Source: Lactococcus fujiensis JCM 16395 (GTDB lineage: Bacteria > Bacillota > Bacilli > Lactobacillales > Streptococcaceae). From it: a DNA stretch of 64,000 nucleotides. The notes beneath the pieces were generated by a model that had not been told where the DNA came from, searched no databases, and was given only the letters and a program-made list of their open reading frames with translations. Of the stretch, positions 18,471 to 27,631 are shown piece after piece. Positions within the stretch are counted from its first letter, which is position 1; each line of letters begins with the position of its first letter. Where the stretch lies: NCBI RefSeq assembly GCF_002441655.1, contig NZ_JXJU01000001.1, forward strand, positions 62,001 through 126,000, given 5' to 3'. Position numbers and translations under genes: made by a program.

Positions 18471-18965
18471 TTTTTCTTTTTGTGATTTTACAATAATAAT
18501 TTTATCAGATTGGTGATATTCTTCAATGATTTTTCTTATTCGAGGTTCATTTTTTTTAGGGAAATTCCAGATAAATTTCATAAATTCCCAATATTCTTTG
18601 TCAAATTTTTCAACAAAATTGGTGGCCATATCTGAACGGTTTTTACCTGCGAAACGGGTTTTCAGAGATCGACTAATCACACGGCGCAATGCTTTTAGAC
18701 GACTAATTTTAAGCCAGATAATCAAATCGGCAGACGGCAAACGTGTTTCCATAGTCCCAGAATAATTGCCATCGACAATGCAATTCTCATTTTCGGCAAT
18801 AAATTGTTTTTGAACCTTTTTAAAATAAGCTAAAGCTGAATCTGAATAATCGGTTTCATGCCAAATTTTATCCAAATGTAGCAGGGGATAGCCTGTTCTT
18901 TCTGATAATTTTTTTGAGAATGTCGATTTACCAGCGCCCGAAGAACCAATAACCATGATTTTCAT
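18444..18965 (-). CDS. P-loop NTPase, DNA topology modulation (FlaR-like) family
   Basis: A 173-residue adenylate-kinase-like protein with Walker A GSSGAGKST at residues 7-15 and a Lys/Arg-rich C-terminal half (RALRRVISRSLKTR type). It fits the family annotated as DNA topology modulation protein or FlaR; the true substrate is unclear and a small-molecule kinase is equally possible. I start at the ATG at 18965, which has GGAGGTG 4-5 bases upstream; an upstream TTG in frame would overlap that ribosome site. An extended -10 TGCTATAAT lies just upstream on the same strand. Confidence 0.75.
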   Translation of the reverse strand: MKIMVIGSSGAGKSTFSKKLSERTGYPLLHLDKIWHETDYSDSALAYFKKVQKQFIAENENCIVDGNYSGTMETRLPSADLIIWLKISRLKALRRVISRSLKTRFAGKNRSDMATNFVEKFDKEYWEFMKFIWNFPKKNEPRIRKIIEEYHQSDKIIIVKSQKEKEKIMSQFS

Positions 18966-19027
18966 ATTCACCTCCAATTTGAAAACGCACGCAATATATT
19001 ATAGCAACATTTCGGCAATAATCCAAG

Positions 19028-19051
19028 AAAAAAACAGATCAATCTGTTTTT
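19028..19051 (-). terminator. Terminator of the Cof-type phosphatase gene
   Basis: ACAGAT and ATCTGT with flanking A and T runs, in the correct place just past the leftward stop codon. Confidence 0.75.
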
Positions 19052-19066
19052 GTGAGCACTGAGCAA

Positions 19067-19891
19067 TTATATTAAGAAAAGTTCTTCTAATTTTCGTGCG
19101 ACGCCATCCTCATCATTCGTCCAGGGGAGAATCTCTGACGCATGAGGGATCAATAATTTCGAGGCATTTTTCATGGCGAAAGCATGGGTGGCCAATTTGA
19201 ACATCTCAATATCGTTATGTTCATCACCAAAGGCATAAAGATTTTCTTTAGGAATTTGGAGAATTTTTAACAAATAATCTAGACCAGATGCTTTTGTGAC
19301 ACCTTTTGGAACAACTTCCAATATCCCGTTGGGGCCACCCCACCCAGAAACAGCAATTTTTCCATTATAATGATCTTGCATTTGTTTTGCCAAACGGAAC
19401 TTGTCTTTAATACGTGTGGAAAGTAGAACCGCGTGAGGATTTTCTGTAATTCGATCCGCACGCAATCGATTATATGGTTTGAAACTATCTACACCAAATA
19501 CATCAGTCGGTACATTACGAAAAGTGTTTAAGAAAAATTTGCGACGATATTCTACGGCAAAAAATTCAAGATCGAAATTTTGTTGGTGGCGTAACAAATC
19601 AAAGACAAAGGAGCGGTCAATGAAATGGGCCTTCTTATATTGCCATTCTTTATCAGTGGGATTGGATATTAATGCTCCATTGAAATTAATCATGGGGCTG
19701 CTTAATTCAAGTTCTTTATAGATTGGCATAGCCATACGGTATGGACGACCTGTTGTAATACAAATGATGTGTCCTTTTGATTCCAATTGTTTGAATACAT
19801 ATTTGGTATAAGCACTAACAGTTTTTCCGTCAGAGTGCAACGTAGTCCCGTCTAAATCAATTGCAATAAGTTTGGTTTGGTTATTTATCAT
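19067..19891 (-). CDS. Cof-type HAD-IIB phosphatase
   Basis: A 274-residue sugar-phosphatase-like HAD hydrolase. Motif I is IAIDLDGTTL near residues 8-17, motif II ICITTGR near residue 48, motif III the Lys in PKGVTKASGL, and motif IV FGDEHNDIEMF. The cap between motifs II and III is of the C2 type. Substrates of this family are usually sugar phosphates or flavin precursors and cannot be predicted. I start at 19891 (MINNQTK) with AAAGGA 5 bases upstream. It is divergent from the purine permease. Confidence 0.87.
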   Translation of the reverse strand: MINNQTKLIAIDLDGTTLHSDGKTVSAYTKYVFKQLESKGHIICITTGRPYRMAMPIYKELELSSPMINFNGALISNPTDKEWQYKKAHFIDRSFVFDLLRHQQNFDLEFFAVEYRRKFFLNTFRNVPTDVFGVDSFKPYNRLRADRITENPHAVLLSTRIKDKFRLAKQMQDHYNGKIAVSGWGGPNGILEVVPKGVTKASGLDYLLKILQIPKENLYAFGDEHNDIEMFKLATHAFAMKNASKLLIPHASEILPWTNDEDGVARKLEELFLI

Positions 19892-20001
19892 ATTTTCCTT
19901 TGTTAGTGTCTGCCTAATTTTTTGAGTTAAGCCTATTATAACATAAAAAAGGAATGGAATTCTGGCGAACGAAGTATTCGCTTTCTTTAACAAAATGGGT
20001 T

Positions 20002-20078
20002 AATTCCGAACAATTGATTCGATTATCATTAAAAGAGAGGGAAATAACTTGTATATTTATCGCGATCTGAGCTAAAAT
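20002..20078 (+). promoter_or_regulatory. PurBox and promoter of the purine permease
   Basis: AATTCCGAACAAT at 20002-20014 is an exact PurR box. A -10 TAAAAT lies at 20073-20078 with a weak -35 TTGTAT at 20049-20054. The expected start is near 20085, so the central G of the box is at about -77, the position described for PurR-activated genes in L. lactis. Confidence 0.7.
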
Positions 20079-20134
20079 AACAGAGTACCGTATTTATTAT
20101 CTAAGTTCATTTGAACTTAAAAAGGAGAAATTTC

Positions 20135-21577
20135 GTGAACAAGTTCTTTAAACTTGAAGAAAACAACACGACAGTCGGTCGTGAAGTTATGGCAGGGATT
20201 ACTACATTTTTTGCAATGAGTTATATCCTCTTCGTTAACCCTGAAATTTTGGGTTCAACTGGAATGCCAGTCCAAGCCGTATTCTTGGCCACAATTTTGG
20301 CATCTATCGTCGGAACACTCGCAATTGGTTTGATCGCCAATGTTCCATATGCACTTGCACCTGGGATGGGGCTTAACGCATTCTTTGCATACACCGTCGT
20401 TCTTAGCTTAGGCTATACGTGGCAGGAAGCACTCGCAATGGTTTTCATTTGTGGAGTCATTAATATTATCATTACGTTTACAAGTATTCGTAAAGCGATT
20501 ATACTTGGTATTCCTGAAAGTTTGCAACATGCAATTGGTGGTGGGATTGGTATCTTCATCGCTTATATCGGGATTAAAAATGCGGGTCTTTTGCAATTTA
20601 TTGCCGATCCAGGTTCATATGTTAACAACCATGGAACAATAACTGCAAATAGTTCTATCGTTCCTGAACTTGTTAAGTTTAACGATGCTGGGGTTCTCGT
20701 AGCACTTATTGGATTTGTAATCACAATGTATTTCGTACTTCGTGGTCGTATTTCTAAAAAACCTATTTTTAAAGCTGGCATCTTAGTTTCAATCCTATTA
20801 ACGACAATCATCGCTATTTTTGCAGGTGTTGTTAAAGTAGATATGGCATCTTTATTTGCCGAAAATAATCTTGGCACTGCTGTTGGTCAAATGGGTCAAA
20901 CTTTTGGAGCTGCATTTGGTCCTAAAGGATTCGGAACATTGTTCGCTGATCCAAGTCGTTATATTGAAGTTTGTATGACGATTTTGGCTTTCTCACTCAG
21001 TTCAATTTTTGATCCAATTGGAACTTTTATCGGAACTGGACGAGCTACTGGAATCTTCTCAGACGCTGACCTTAAAGAAATGGAAAATTCACGTGGTTTT
21101 TCATCAAAAATGGATAAAGCATTGTTCGCTGACATGATTGCAACGCCAATTGGTGCCATCTTTGGAACTTCAAATACAACTGTCTTTGTTGAATCAGCTG
21201 CCGGAATTGGTGCCGGTGGACGTACTGGTTTGACTTCAGTCGTTACAGCAATTATGTTTGCAATTTCAAGTTTATTCTTGCCCTTATTAAGCATCGTTCC
21301 AACTCAAGCGACAGCACCCGTATTGATTATCGTTGGTATGATGATGCTTGGCTCATTCAAAGAAATCAATTGGAGCGATTTAAGCGAAGCGATTCCTGCT
21401 TTCTTCACCTCAATTTTCATGGGATTTGCTTATTCAATCTCTTATGGTATCGCAGCAGGTTTCATTACTTACATTATTACTAAACTGATTAAAGGAAAAC
21501 CAAGAGAAATCAAACCAGTAATATGGGTGGTTGCCATTCTCTTCATCATCAACTTTGCTGTATTAGCAATTCTCTAA
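20135..21577 (+). CDS. Guanine/hypoxanthine permease, NCS2 family (PbuG/AzgA type)
   Basis: A 480-residue transporter with 12 or more hydrophobic segments. EVMAGITTFFAMSYILFVNP near the N-terminus, PGMGLNAFFAYTV, GIGIFIAYIGIKNAG and SSIFDPIGTFIGTG are signatures of the AzgA-like branch of NCS2 purine permeases. I choose the GTG at 20135 with AAAGGAG 8 bases upstream; an upstream ATG at 20111 precedes that ribosome site. The upstream PurBox supports purine control. An inverted repeat AAGTTCATTTGAACTT (20103-20118) lies in the leader. A terminator follows. Confidence 0.9.
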   Translation: MNKFFKLEENNTTVGREVMAGITTFFAMSYILFVNPEILGSTGMPVQAVFLATILASIVGTLAIGLIANVPYALAPGMGLNAFFAYTVVLSLGYTWQEALAMVFICGVINIIITFTSIRKAIILGIPESLQHAIGGGIGIFIAYIGIKNAGLLQFIADPGSYVNNHGTITANSSIVPELVKFNDAGVLVALIGFVITMYFVLRGRISKKPIFKAGILVSILLTTIIAIFAGVVKVDMASLFAENNLGTAVGQMGQTFGAAFGPKGFGTLFADPSRYIEVCMTILAFSLSSIFDPIGTFIGTGRATGIFSDADLKEMENSRGFSSKMDKALFADMIATPIGAIFGTSNTTVFVESAAGIGAGGRTGLTSVVTAIMFAISSLFLPLLSIVPTQATAPVLIIVGMMMLGSFKEINWSDLSEAIPAFFTSIFMGFAYSISYGIAAGFITYIITKLIKGKPREIKPVIWVVAILFIINFAVLAIL

Positions 21578-21580
21578 GAA

Positions 21581-21610
21581 AAAAAAGCTGTCACAACTGG
21601 CAGTTTTTTT
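21581..21610 (+). terminator. Intrinsic terminator after the purine permease
   Basis: GCTGTCA, loop CAAC, TGGCAG and a run of seven T. Confidence 0.8.
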
Positions 21611-21637
21611 ATTCTCCTTTTATGAATAATCGACTTA

Positions 21638-21652
21638 TGGTAAAATAATGAT
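21638..21652 (+). promoter_or_regulatory. Extended -10 promoter directly before the DUF218 gene
   Basis: TGGTAAAAT ends at 21646 and the ATG is at 21653, exactly the spacing for a transcript that begins with the start codon. No Shine-Dalgarno site lies between. The -35 is weak. Confidence 0.55.
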
Positions 21653-22756
21653 ATGGAAAATCAAGGACTTTTTTACTTTTTTATCGGATTAACTCTATTT
21701 TTTACAGCTGTTGCTGCTCTTCTTTTTTATAAAATGAAAAGGATGTCGGATTTACGAACGTTAAGACTAGGTCGTTTGGGAATTTTATATCTCGCAAATC
21801 TTTTCTTCGCGTTCAATTCGCTTATCGCGGTTGGGCTCATTTATCGTTTTTCGGACCATCCAACCACTTTGACAAACATTGGCTTAATTTTTCTGGTAAT
21901 AGAAATGATCATGCTTCTCTTATTCCCGATGCTTTTTGGATTTGTCCTACCCATTTCTATTTTGATCCTAACGATCAAAATGTGGCGACGTGAATCTAAA
22001 AGTATCGCCAACCTCATCCTACCAATTCTCATGTTTATCTTTTTGGTAGTTGACTGGTTGGCAATTTATGTAGGCGATCTATCAGACCAATGGATTTGGC
22101 TAAAAGTTCTATTTTTCGCCTATCCCATTTTATCTGCTTACCTTGCATGGCATTTCATGGTTTATTTCCTATCCAGTTGGATATATGGACGACAAATGAG
22201 AAATCAAAAGGCACCTTTCTACGTCGTTTTGGGTGCAGGTTTAGTTCAAGGTGAAAAGGTCGGTGTTTTACTTGGGAACCGGATTAAAGCTGCAGTAAAT
22301 GCGGCAGATGAGAAAACGGTTCTGCTTTTTTCTGGTGGACAAGGTCCCGATGAAAAAATAGCGGAGTCAGAAGCCATGCAGAAATATGCGATTGAAGAAC
22401 TCAAATTTCCCAAAACTCGGACGATGATTGAAAATAAATCGAGAACGACCTTTGAGAACTTAGTTTTCTCCGCTCAGATTATCAAAGAAGAAAGTCAGCA
22501 AAACAGTCCTAAATTCCTCTTTTTCAGCTCTGATTACCACGTCTTTCGAGCAGCATTATTTGCAAAAAGTTTAGATTTACAAGCGGATGGTGGAAGGGGT
22601 GGAAAAACCGCTATGTATTACAGAGTTCCAGCATTTATCCGTGAATTTATTGCTGTTTTGAACACAGAAAGAAAAAAACATATGATCTGGGTAGGGCTCA
22701 TTGTAGGAGGCCTAATCATATTAGCAATTGGGTTAGAAATTATGCAAAAAATATAA
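21653..22756 (+). CDS. DUF218 (YdcF/ElyC-like) membrane protein
   Basis: A 367-residue protein with about five hydrophobic segments in the first 180 residues, a soluble DUF218 domain (about 187-335; YVVLGAGLVQGEKVG, LLFSGGQGPDE, SEAMQKYAIEE, ENKSRTTFENL, FFSSDYHVFRA) and a C-terminal membrane segment. DUF218 proteins are linked to envelope polysaccharide or lipid-carrier functions, but the reaction is not established. The predicted mRNA is leaderless. A short terminator follows, leaving it monocistronic. Confidence 0.8.
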   Translation: MENQGLFYFFIGLTLFFTAVAALLFYKMKRMSDLRTLRLGRLGILYLANLFFAFNSLIAVGLIYRFSDHPTTLTNIGLIFLVIEMIMLLLFPMLFGFVLPISILILTIKMWRRESKSIANLILPILMFIFLVVDWLAIYVGDLSDQWIWLKVLFFAYPILSAYLAWHFMVYFLSSWIYGRQMRNQKAPFYVVLGAGLVQGEKVGVLLGNRIKAAVNAADEKTVLLFSGGQGPDEKIAESEAMQKYAIEELKFPKTRTMIENKSRTTFENLVFSAQIIKEESQQNSPKFLFFSSDYHVFRAALFAKSLDLQADGGRGGKTAMYYRVPAFIREFIAVLNTERKKHMIWVGLIVGGLIILAIGLEIMQKI

Positions 22757-22775
22757 AGAGGATTCCTCTTTTTTT
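22755..22775 (+). terminator. Short intrinsic terminator after the DUF218 gene
   Basis: AAAGAGG, loop ATT, CCTCTTT, followed by further T. Confidence 0.65.
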
Positions 22776-22798
22776 GTTACATTCCATCTTAAAAAACG

Positions 22799-22806
22799 TA
22801 CAAATA
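22799..22806 (+). promoter_or_regulatory. Com-box-like element before coiA
   Basis: TACAAATA differs by one base from TACGAATA, the element recognised by RNA polymerase with the competence sigma factor ComX in streptococci; com boxes are also described in lactococci. A T-rich stretch lies about 20 bases upstream. It is only 3 bases before the chosen ATG, so the transcript would be leaderless or the true start differs. Confidence 0.35.
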
Positions 22807-22809
22807 AGT

Positions 22810-23820
22810 ATGTTGATTGCAAAGGATAAAAAAGGAAATTATATTAATGCGGAAGACTTAACCGATAAGCGGGGGACTTATTTTTGCCCAGCATGTGAAA
22901 GTCTCGTGATATTAAAAAGTGGATCAATAATGATCAATCATTTTGCGCATCAATCACTTAATCATTGTGAAAATAGATCCGAAAATGAGTCTGCACAACA
23001 CTTATCACTTAAATTAAAACTTTTTAACTGGTTAAACCGATGTCGCAGCACTAAAGTTGAGCTAGAAAAATACTTGCCTCAATTGGAACAAACACCCGAC
23101 CTGCTCGTAAATGAAAATATTGCAATCGAAGTCCAATGCTCTCCCCTGAGCTTGAAGCGTTTGAGTGAACGAACCAAAAACTATCAGCGTTGTGGGATAA
23201 AAGTTATTTGGTTAATGGGACAAGATTTGTGGTTGAACCAACGAATGTCTCAGCTTCAACGTAACTTAATGTATTTCTCTAATAATTGTGGTTTCTATTT
23301 TTGGGAACTGGATAATGCGAATGATGAAGTGAGATTAAAGTCCTTAATCCATGAAGATGTACGTGGGGAAATTTATTATGTGACAAAATATTTTCAGTTT
23401 TATCATGATGATTTATTAGAAATATTGCGGTTTCCTTTCCAGCAACAGCCCCCACAAAAAATAAAGATTTCCCCGTTAAAACTAGTTAATCAAGAAAATT
23501 ATATTAAAAAGCAACTTTATCACCGAAACCCAAGGTGGTTAAAAATCCAAGAAAAATACTATTTGAGAGGACAAAATTTAATGACAAGCACTTTTTCTTA
23601 TCCTCTCATCGGACCAGTGGGGTTTGATCTCTTGTTCTTTAAAGTTTCACCTCAAAGAAAGCAGACTTTTTGTCAAATTGATGCGAATATTTCTGACTAT
23701 TACAGACGGTTTGCGCAAAATATAATAGAAAATCAAAAATCATCCGATAATCTTTGCCTCTACCCACCTCATTTCTATGCTATAATGGAAGATAAAAGTA
23801 AAGAAGAGAAGGATAGCTAA
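22810..23820 (+). CDS. coiA: Competence protein CoiA
   Basis: A 336-residue late competence protein needed for recombination of incoming DNA in streptococci. The N-terminus MLIAKDKKG matches CoiA starts; a Zn-binding CPAC pair and an HFAH motif follow near residues 27 and 52. The nuclease-like core has [19 protein letters not shown] (a PD...ExQ variant of the restriction-nuclease fold). The frame is open upstream to 22774, inside the terminator, so I use the ATG at 22810. It touches pepF (stop and start share TAATG). The gene looks intact, although competence cannot be judged from it alone. Confidence 0.85.
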   Translation: MLIAKDKKGNYINAEDLTDKRGTYFCPACESLVILKSGSIMINHFAHQSLNHCENRSENESAQHLSLKLKLFNWLNRCRSTKVELEKYLPQLEQTPDLLVNENIAIEVQCSPLSLKRLSERTKNYQRCGIKVIWLMGQDLWLNQRMSQLQRNLMYFSNNCGFYFWELDNANDEVRLKSLIHEDVRGEIYYVTKYFQFYHDDLLEILRFPFQQQPPQKIKISPLKLVNQENYIKKQLYHRNPRWLKIQEKYYLRGQNLMTSTFSYPLIGPVGFDLLFFKVSPQRKQTFCQIDANISDYYRRFAQNIIENQKSSDNLCLYPPHFYAIMEDKSKEEKDS

Positions 23821-25628
23821 TGGTTAAGGAACGGAATGAAATTAATAAAGATTTGCAATGGGATTTAAAAACGATATTTGAAACAGACAGTGATTTTGTA
23901 AATGAATTAGGATTGGTAAATGATCGTTTCGACAAAGTTGAGCAAAAGTATAAAGGACACCTTTTGGATTCCGCAAACTCCCTTTTGGAAATAACTTCTG
24001 AGATGCTTTCTATTTCTCGGAAAGTTGAGAAAATTTATGTCTATGCTTCTATGAAAAATGACCAAGACACTCGCCTTGCTCAATATCAAGAATACCAAGC
24101 GAAAGCAACTGCACTTTATGCAAAGTTTGGTGAGGCATTTGCATTTTATGACCCTGAATTCATGGCTTTAACAAATGATGAGTATCAACAGTTTTTAGTC
24201 GAAGAGCCTCAATTGAGACAATACGCACATCTGTTTGAACGTCTTTTTTCACGCAAGGCCCATACGCTCTCTGAAAAAGAAGAAAAATTATTGGCTGGCT
24301 CTGCAGAAATTTTTGGCTCAGCAGCTGAAACATTTGAAATTTTAGATAATGCAGACATCAAATTTCCAATTATTAAAGATGAAAATGGCAATAATGTCGA
24401 ACTCACTCACGGCAATTTTATTTCCTTTATGGAAAGTAAAAATCGTGAGGTTAGGAAAGCAGCATATCAGGCGCTGTATGGCTCTTACGCCCAATTTCAG
24501 CATACATATGCAAAGACCCTTCAAACTACTGTAAAAACCCACAATTTTAACGCACAAGTGCATGGTTATGATTCGGCTCGTCAAGCTGCACTTTCGACAA
24601 ATTTCGTTCCTGAAAATGTGTATGATTTGTTGATCAAAAACGTTAATAAAGCTTTACCGTTGCTTCATCGTTATGTTCAATTGCGAAAAGAAATTCTTGG
24701 TCTAGATGACTTAAAAATGTACGATGTTTATCGACCTTTATCAAATCTAGATTATAAGTTTAATTATGAGAAGGGGGTAAAAAAAGCTCAAGATGTGTTA
24801 TCTATTTTTGGTGATGAATACATCAAACAAGTTAATCGCGCATTTGATGAACACTGGATAGACGTCGCTGAAAATGCAGGAAAACGTTCTGGAGCATACT
24901 CCGGAGGTTCATATGATACGAATGCATTCATGCTTTTAAATTGGCAAGAGACTTTAGATGATTTGTTTACATTAGTTCATGAAATGGGACACAGTATACA
25001 TAGTACATTGACTCGTGAAAATCAGCCTTATGTTTACGGTGATTACCCTATTTTCTTGGCCGAAATTGCCTCTACAACAAATGAAAATATTTTAACTGAG
25101 ACACTTTTAGATGAAGCCCAAGATGATGCAGAACGTTTTGCAATTCTCAATCACTGGTTGGATGGATTTAAAGGGACAGTTTATCGTCAATCACAATTTG
25201 CTGAGTTTGAGCAAGAAATTCATTTAGCAGATGCGCGCGGTGAGGTATTAACAAGCGAGTATCTTAATCAACTTTATTCCGATCTGAATGAAAAATATTA
25301 TGGTTTAAAGGCGAATGAAAATGCAGAAATTCAGTTTGAATGGGCTAGGATTCCACATTTTTACTATAATTTTTATGTTTTTCAATATTCAACCGGTTTT
25401 GCTGCCGCAAGTTATTTAGCCGAGAAAATTGTACATGGAAGTCAAGAAGATCGAGAAGCCTATTTGAATTATCTGAAAGCAGGTTCTTCCGATTATCCGC
25501 TTGAAGTGATAAAAAAAGCAGGAGTAGACATGGAGTCAGATGAGTATCTCTCTAGTGCATTTGCATTATTCGAAAAACGGTTGAATGAATTAGAAAAATT
25601 AGTAAAAAAAGGAGTTCATCTTGGTTGA
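23820..25628 (+). CDS. pepF: Oligoendopeptidase F
   Basis: A 602-residue M3 zinc metallopeptidase that cleaves oligopeptides of about 7-17 residues in the cytoplasm. The HEMGHSIHS zinc-binding motif is near residue 388, with the downstream Glu ligand in the following ASTTNEN helix. Length matches lactococcal PepF (about 601). GAAGGA lies 7 bases before the ATG, inside the end of coiA. The order coiA-pepF-O-methyltransferase-prsA is also seen in streptococci. Confidence 0.95.
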   Translation: MVKERNEINKDLQWDLKTIFETDSDFVNELGLVNDRFDKVEQKYKGHLLDSANSLLEITSEMLSISRKVEKIYVYASMKNDQDTRLAQYQEYQAKATALYAKFGEAFAFYDPEFMALTNDEYQQFLVEEPQLRQYAHLFERLFSRKAHTLSEKEEKLLAGSAEIFGSAAETFEILDNADIKFPIIKDENGNNVELTHGNFISFMESKNREVRKAAYQALYGSYAQFQHTYAKTLQTTVKTHNFNAQVHGYDSARQAALSTNFVPENVYDLLIKNVNKALPLLHRYVQLRKEILGLDDLKMYDVYRPLSNLDYKFNYEKGVKKAQDVLSIFGDEYIKQVNRAFDEHWIDVAENAGKRSGAYSGGSYDTNAFMLLNWQETLDDLFTLVHEMGHSIHSTLTRENQPYVYGDYPIFLAEIASTTNENILTETLLDEAQDDAERFAILNHWLDGFKGTVYRQSQFAEFEQEIHLADARGEVLTSEYLNQLYSDLNEKYYGLKANENAEIQFEWARIPHFYYNFYVFQYSTGFAAASYLAEKIVHGSQEDREAYLNYLKAGSSDYPLEVIKKAGVDMESDEYLSSAFALFEKRLNELEKLVKKGVHLG

Positions 25629-26310
25629 TACATATAAAAGAACAAGCAATCCCATGATGAACAGACCAGTTGTAAAAGCAGAATTAGTTGACTGGATGAG
25701 AGAAAAACAAACTCCCGTTCAAGGAGATTTAGAAACGGTCTTAAATTTCGCGCAGGAAAATAACATCCCAGTCATCCCTCATGAAACGGTAGTCTATTTT
25801 CAAATGCTTATTCAATTGATAAAACCAAAGCGAATTCTTGAAATCGGTACAGCAATTGGGTTTTCTGCACTGATGATGGCCCAAGCAGCTCCAGAATGCG
25901 AAATTGTTACAATTGATCGCAATCAGGAAATGATCGAATTAGCAAAAGATAACTTGTCCAAGTTTGACAAGCGTAAACAAATCACACTTTTAGAAGGTGA
26001 TGCAGCTGATTTACTTTCAACCTTAGATGGTCAATATGATCTTGTTTTTATGGATTCGGCCAAATCGAAATATGTTGATTTTTTACCTTTTGCGTTAAAT
26101 TTACTTTCTGAAAATGGTGTGATTTTGATGGATGATATTTTTCAAGCTGGGGAAATATTGATTCCCATAATGGAAATTAAGCGTAACCAAAGAGCATTAG
26201 AGCGCGGATTAAGACGTTTATTTGATGAAGTACTAAACAATCCTAAATTTCTAACATCGATTTTACCACTCGGGGATGGTTTGTTAATGATTAAGCCCAA
26301 CAAGGTATAG
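25621..26310 (+). CDS. O-methyltransferase, class I SAM-dependent (YrrM-like)
   Basis: A 229-residue protein of the catechol-O-methyltransferase-like family. The SAM-binding motif [17 protein letters not shown] is near residue 72, [17 protein letters not shown] follows, and the metal-binding Asp pair is in [11 protein letters not shown]. In some relatives the product methylates tRNA uridine at position 34 (TrmR); which reaction applies here is not shown. I accept the TTG at 25621 with AAAGGAG 7 bases upstream; it overlaps pepF by 8 bases. Confidence 0.85.
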   Translation: MVDTYKRTSNPMMNRPVVKAELVDWMREKQTPVQGDLETVLNFAQENNIPVIPHETVVYFQMLIQLIKPKRILEIGTAIGFSALMMAQAAPECEIVTIDRNQEMIELAKDNLSKFDKRKQITLLEGDAADLLSTLDGQYDLVFMDSAKSKYVDFLPFALNLLSENGVILMDDIFQAGEILIPIMEIKRNQRALERGLRRLFDEVLNNPKFLTSILPLGDGLLMIKPNKV

Positions 26311-26365
26311 TTGAAAAAATATCATTGTTTTTTGCATAAGTTAAGTTTAATTAAAACTTTTATGA

Positions 26366-26371
26366 TATAAT
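26366..26371 (+). promoter_or_regulatory. Promoter of prsA
   Basis: Extended -10 TGATATAAT ends at 26371, giving prsA its own transcription start and a leader of about 60 bases. Confidence 0.55.
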
Positions 26372-26440
26372 TACAAGAAGTTAATACCCCGTCAGGTTTT
26401 GGAAGATCCGAAATCTAGACTCTGGATGAAGGAGATAATT

Positions 26441-27352
26441 TTGAAATTCAAAAAACTTGGTTTAGTTCTCTCTACAGTTGCTGCTGGTGTGGCTCTGATT
26501 ACACTTTCTGGATGTTCTAATAGTTCCGCGAGTGAAGACATCATCACCATGAAAGGTGATACTGTTCAAGTATCAGACCTTTACAGTGCAGCTAAAGAAT
26601 TCCCAGCCATGTCAACAAACACTTTGCTCCAAAATGTTACTTTTGATAAAATTTTCGAAAAAGAAAGTTCAATTGCAAAAGAGGCAACGAGCAAAAAAAT
26701 TGATACGCAATATAATACGATCAAGGACCAATATGGTAGTCAATTTGAAACTGCTCTGTCTCAACAAGGTTTGTCAACTTCAAATTTCAAAGCTTACTTA
26801 AAAACACAATTGCTTGAACAAGCTGCCATCGAACAAGATATAGCTAAGACGCAATACACAACAGCCAATCTTAAAACTGCATGGGAAAGTTACCATCCTG
26901 AAGTTTCAGCAATCGTTTTGACTGAGACTACAAAAGATGCTGCAACAAAAGCAATCGCAGCAAATAAAGCGGATGCTTCTAAATTTAATACAGACAATGC
27001 ATCAAGTAAAGTTTCTTTTGATTCAACATCAACATCTGTTCCAACCGATGTTCAAACGGCTGCTTGGAAATTGAAAAATGATCAAATTTCTGACGTCATT
27101 ACTTCAACGAGTACTTCAACAGGTACAACAAGTTATTATGTTGTTAAAATGATCAAAACTTCAGATAAAGGTACTGATATGAACAAGTACAAATCTGAAC
27201 TTAAGAATATCATCAAGACACAAAAAATGTCTGATACAAGTTATGTAAGTAGTGTTATTGCTGGTTACTTGAAGAAATACAATGTTACAGTGAAAGAAAA
27301 TGCATTCTCTTCATTGTTCTCTCAATTTACTTCAACATCAAGTTCTAACTAA
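26441..27352 (+). CDS. prsA: Foldase lipoprotein PrsA (PmpA)
   Basis: A 303-residue lipoprotein that helps fold secreted proteins on the outer side of the membrane. The signal peptide ends in the lipobox TLSGC with Cys25. The N- and C-terminal helical chaperone parts are well kept (SQFETALSQQGLSTSNFKAYL). The central region (about 145-255) follows the outline of the parvulin domain but is short and lacks clear catalytic residues, as in streptococcal PrsA. I choose the TTG at 26441, with AAGGAG 8 bases upstream; the ATG at 26426 overlaps that ribosome site. Confidence 0.88.
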   Translation: MKFKKLGLVLSTVAAGVALITLSGCSNSSASEDIITMKGDTVQVSDLYSAAKEFPAMSTNTLLQNVTFDKIFEKESSIAKEATSKKIDTQYNTIKDQYGSQFETALSQQGLSTSNFKAYLKTQLLEQAAIEQDIAKTQYTTANLKTAWESYHPEVSAIVLTETTKDAATKAIAANKADASKFNTDNASSKVSFDSTSTSVPTDVQTAAWKLKNDQISDVITSTSTSTGTTSYYVVKMIKTSDKGTDMNKYKSELKNIIKTQKMSDTSYVSSVIAGYLKKYNVTVKENAFSSLFSQFTSTSSSN

Positions 27353-27357
27353 GATTT

Positions 27358-27540
27358 AAAGGATTAACATTTAAGAGAACTCTGTCAGCTGGGAATGAGT
27401 ATGTTAATTGTGCTTAATTAAGCGGAGGACACCGTTTTATCAAACAAGAAAGAGACGATAAAAATTCTATCGTGAATAAGGGTGGCACCGCGCTGATTTT
27501 TCAGTCGCCCCTTTGTTTACGATAGAATTTTATTTTATTT
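27358..27540 (+). promoter_or_regulatory. T-box riboswitch of alaS
   Basis: The T-box sequence AAGGGTGGCACCGCG lies at 27478-27492. Upstream, ATTAACAT and ATGTTAAT close a stem I that holds AGAGAACTCTG and GCTGGGAATGAG, resembling the conserved distal part; GCT just after the 3' strand could be the alanine specifier. Downstream, GCCCCTT and ACGATAGAATTTT pair with AAGGG and AAAATTCTATCGT to form the terminator, followed by T-rich bases. Uncharged tRNA-Ala would favour read-through into alaS. Confidence 0.85.
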
Positions 27541-27631
27541 ACGTGAAATTATTCACAATTTGAATGGAATGAAAGGGCACCTTTAAGGTGATCGTACTAA
27601 AAAAATTTGTACGAAATGGAAAAAATTAAAA

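Noticed and set aside
18444-18977. Upstream TTG start (18977) for the FlaR-like gene
   Set aside because: That codon runs into the GGAGGTG ribosome site of the ATG at 18965, which also gives the normal family N-terminus.
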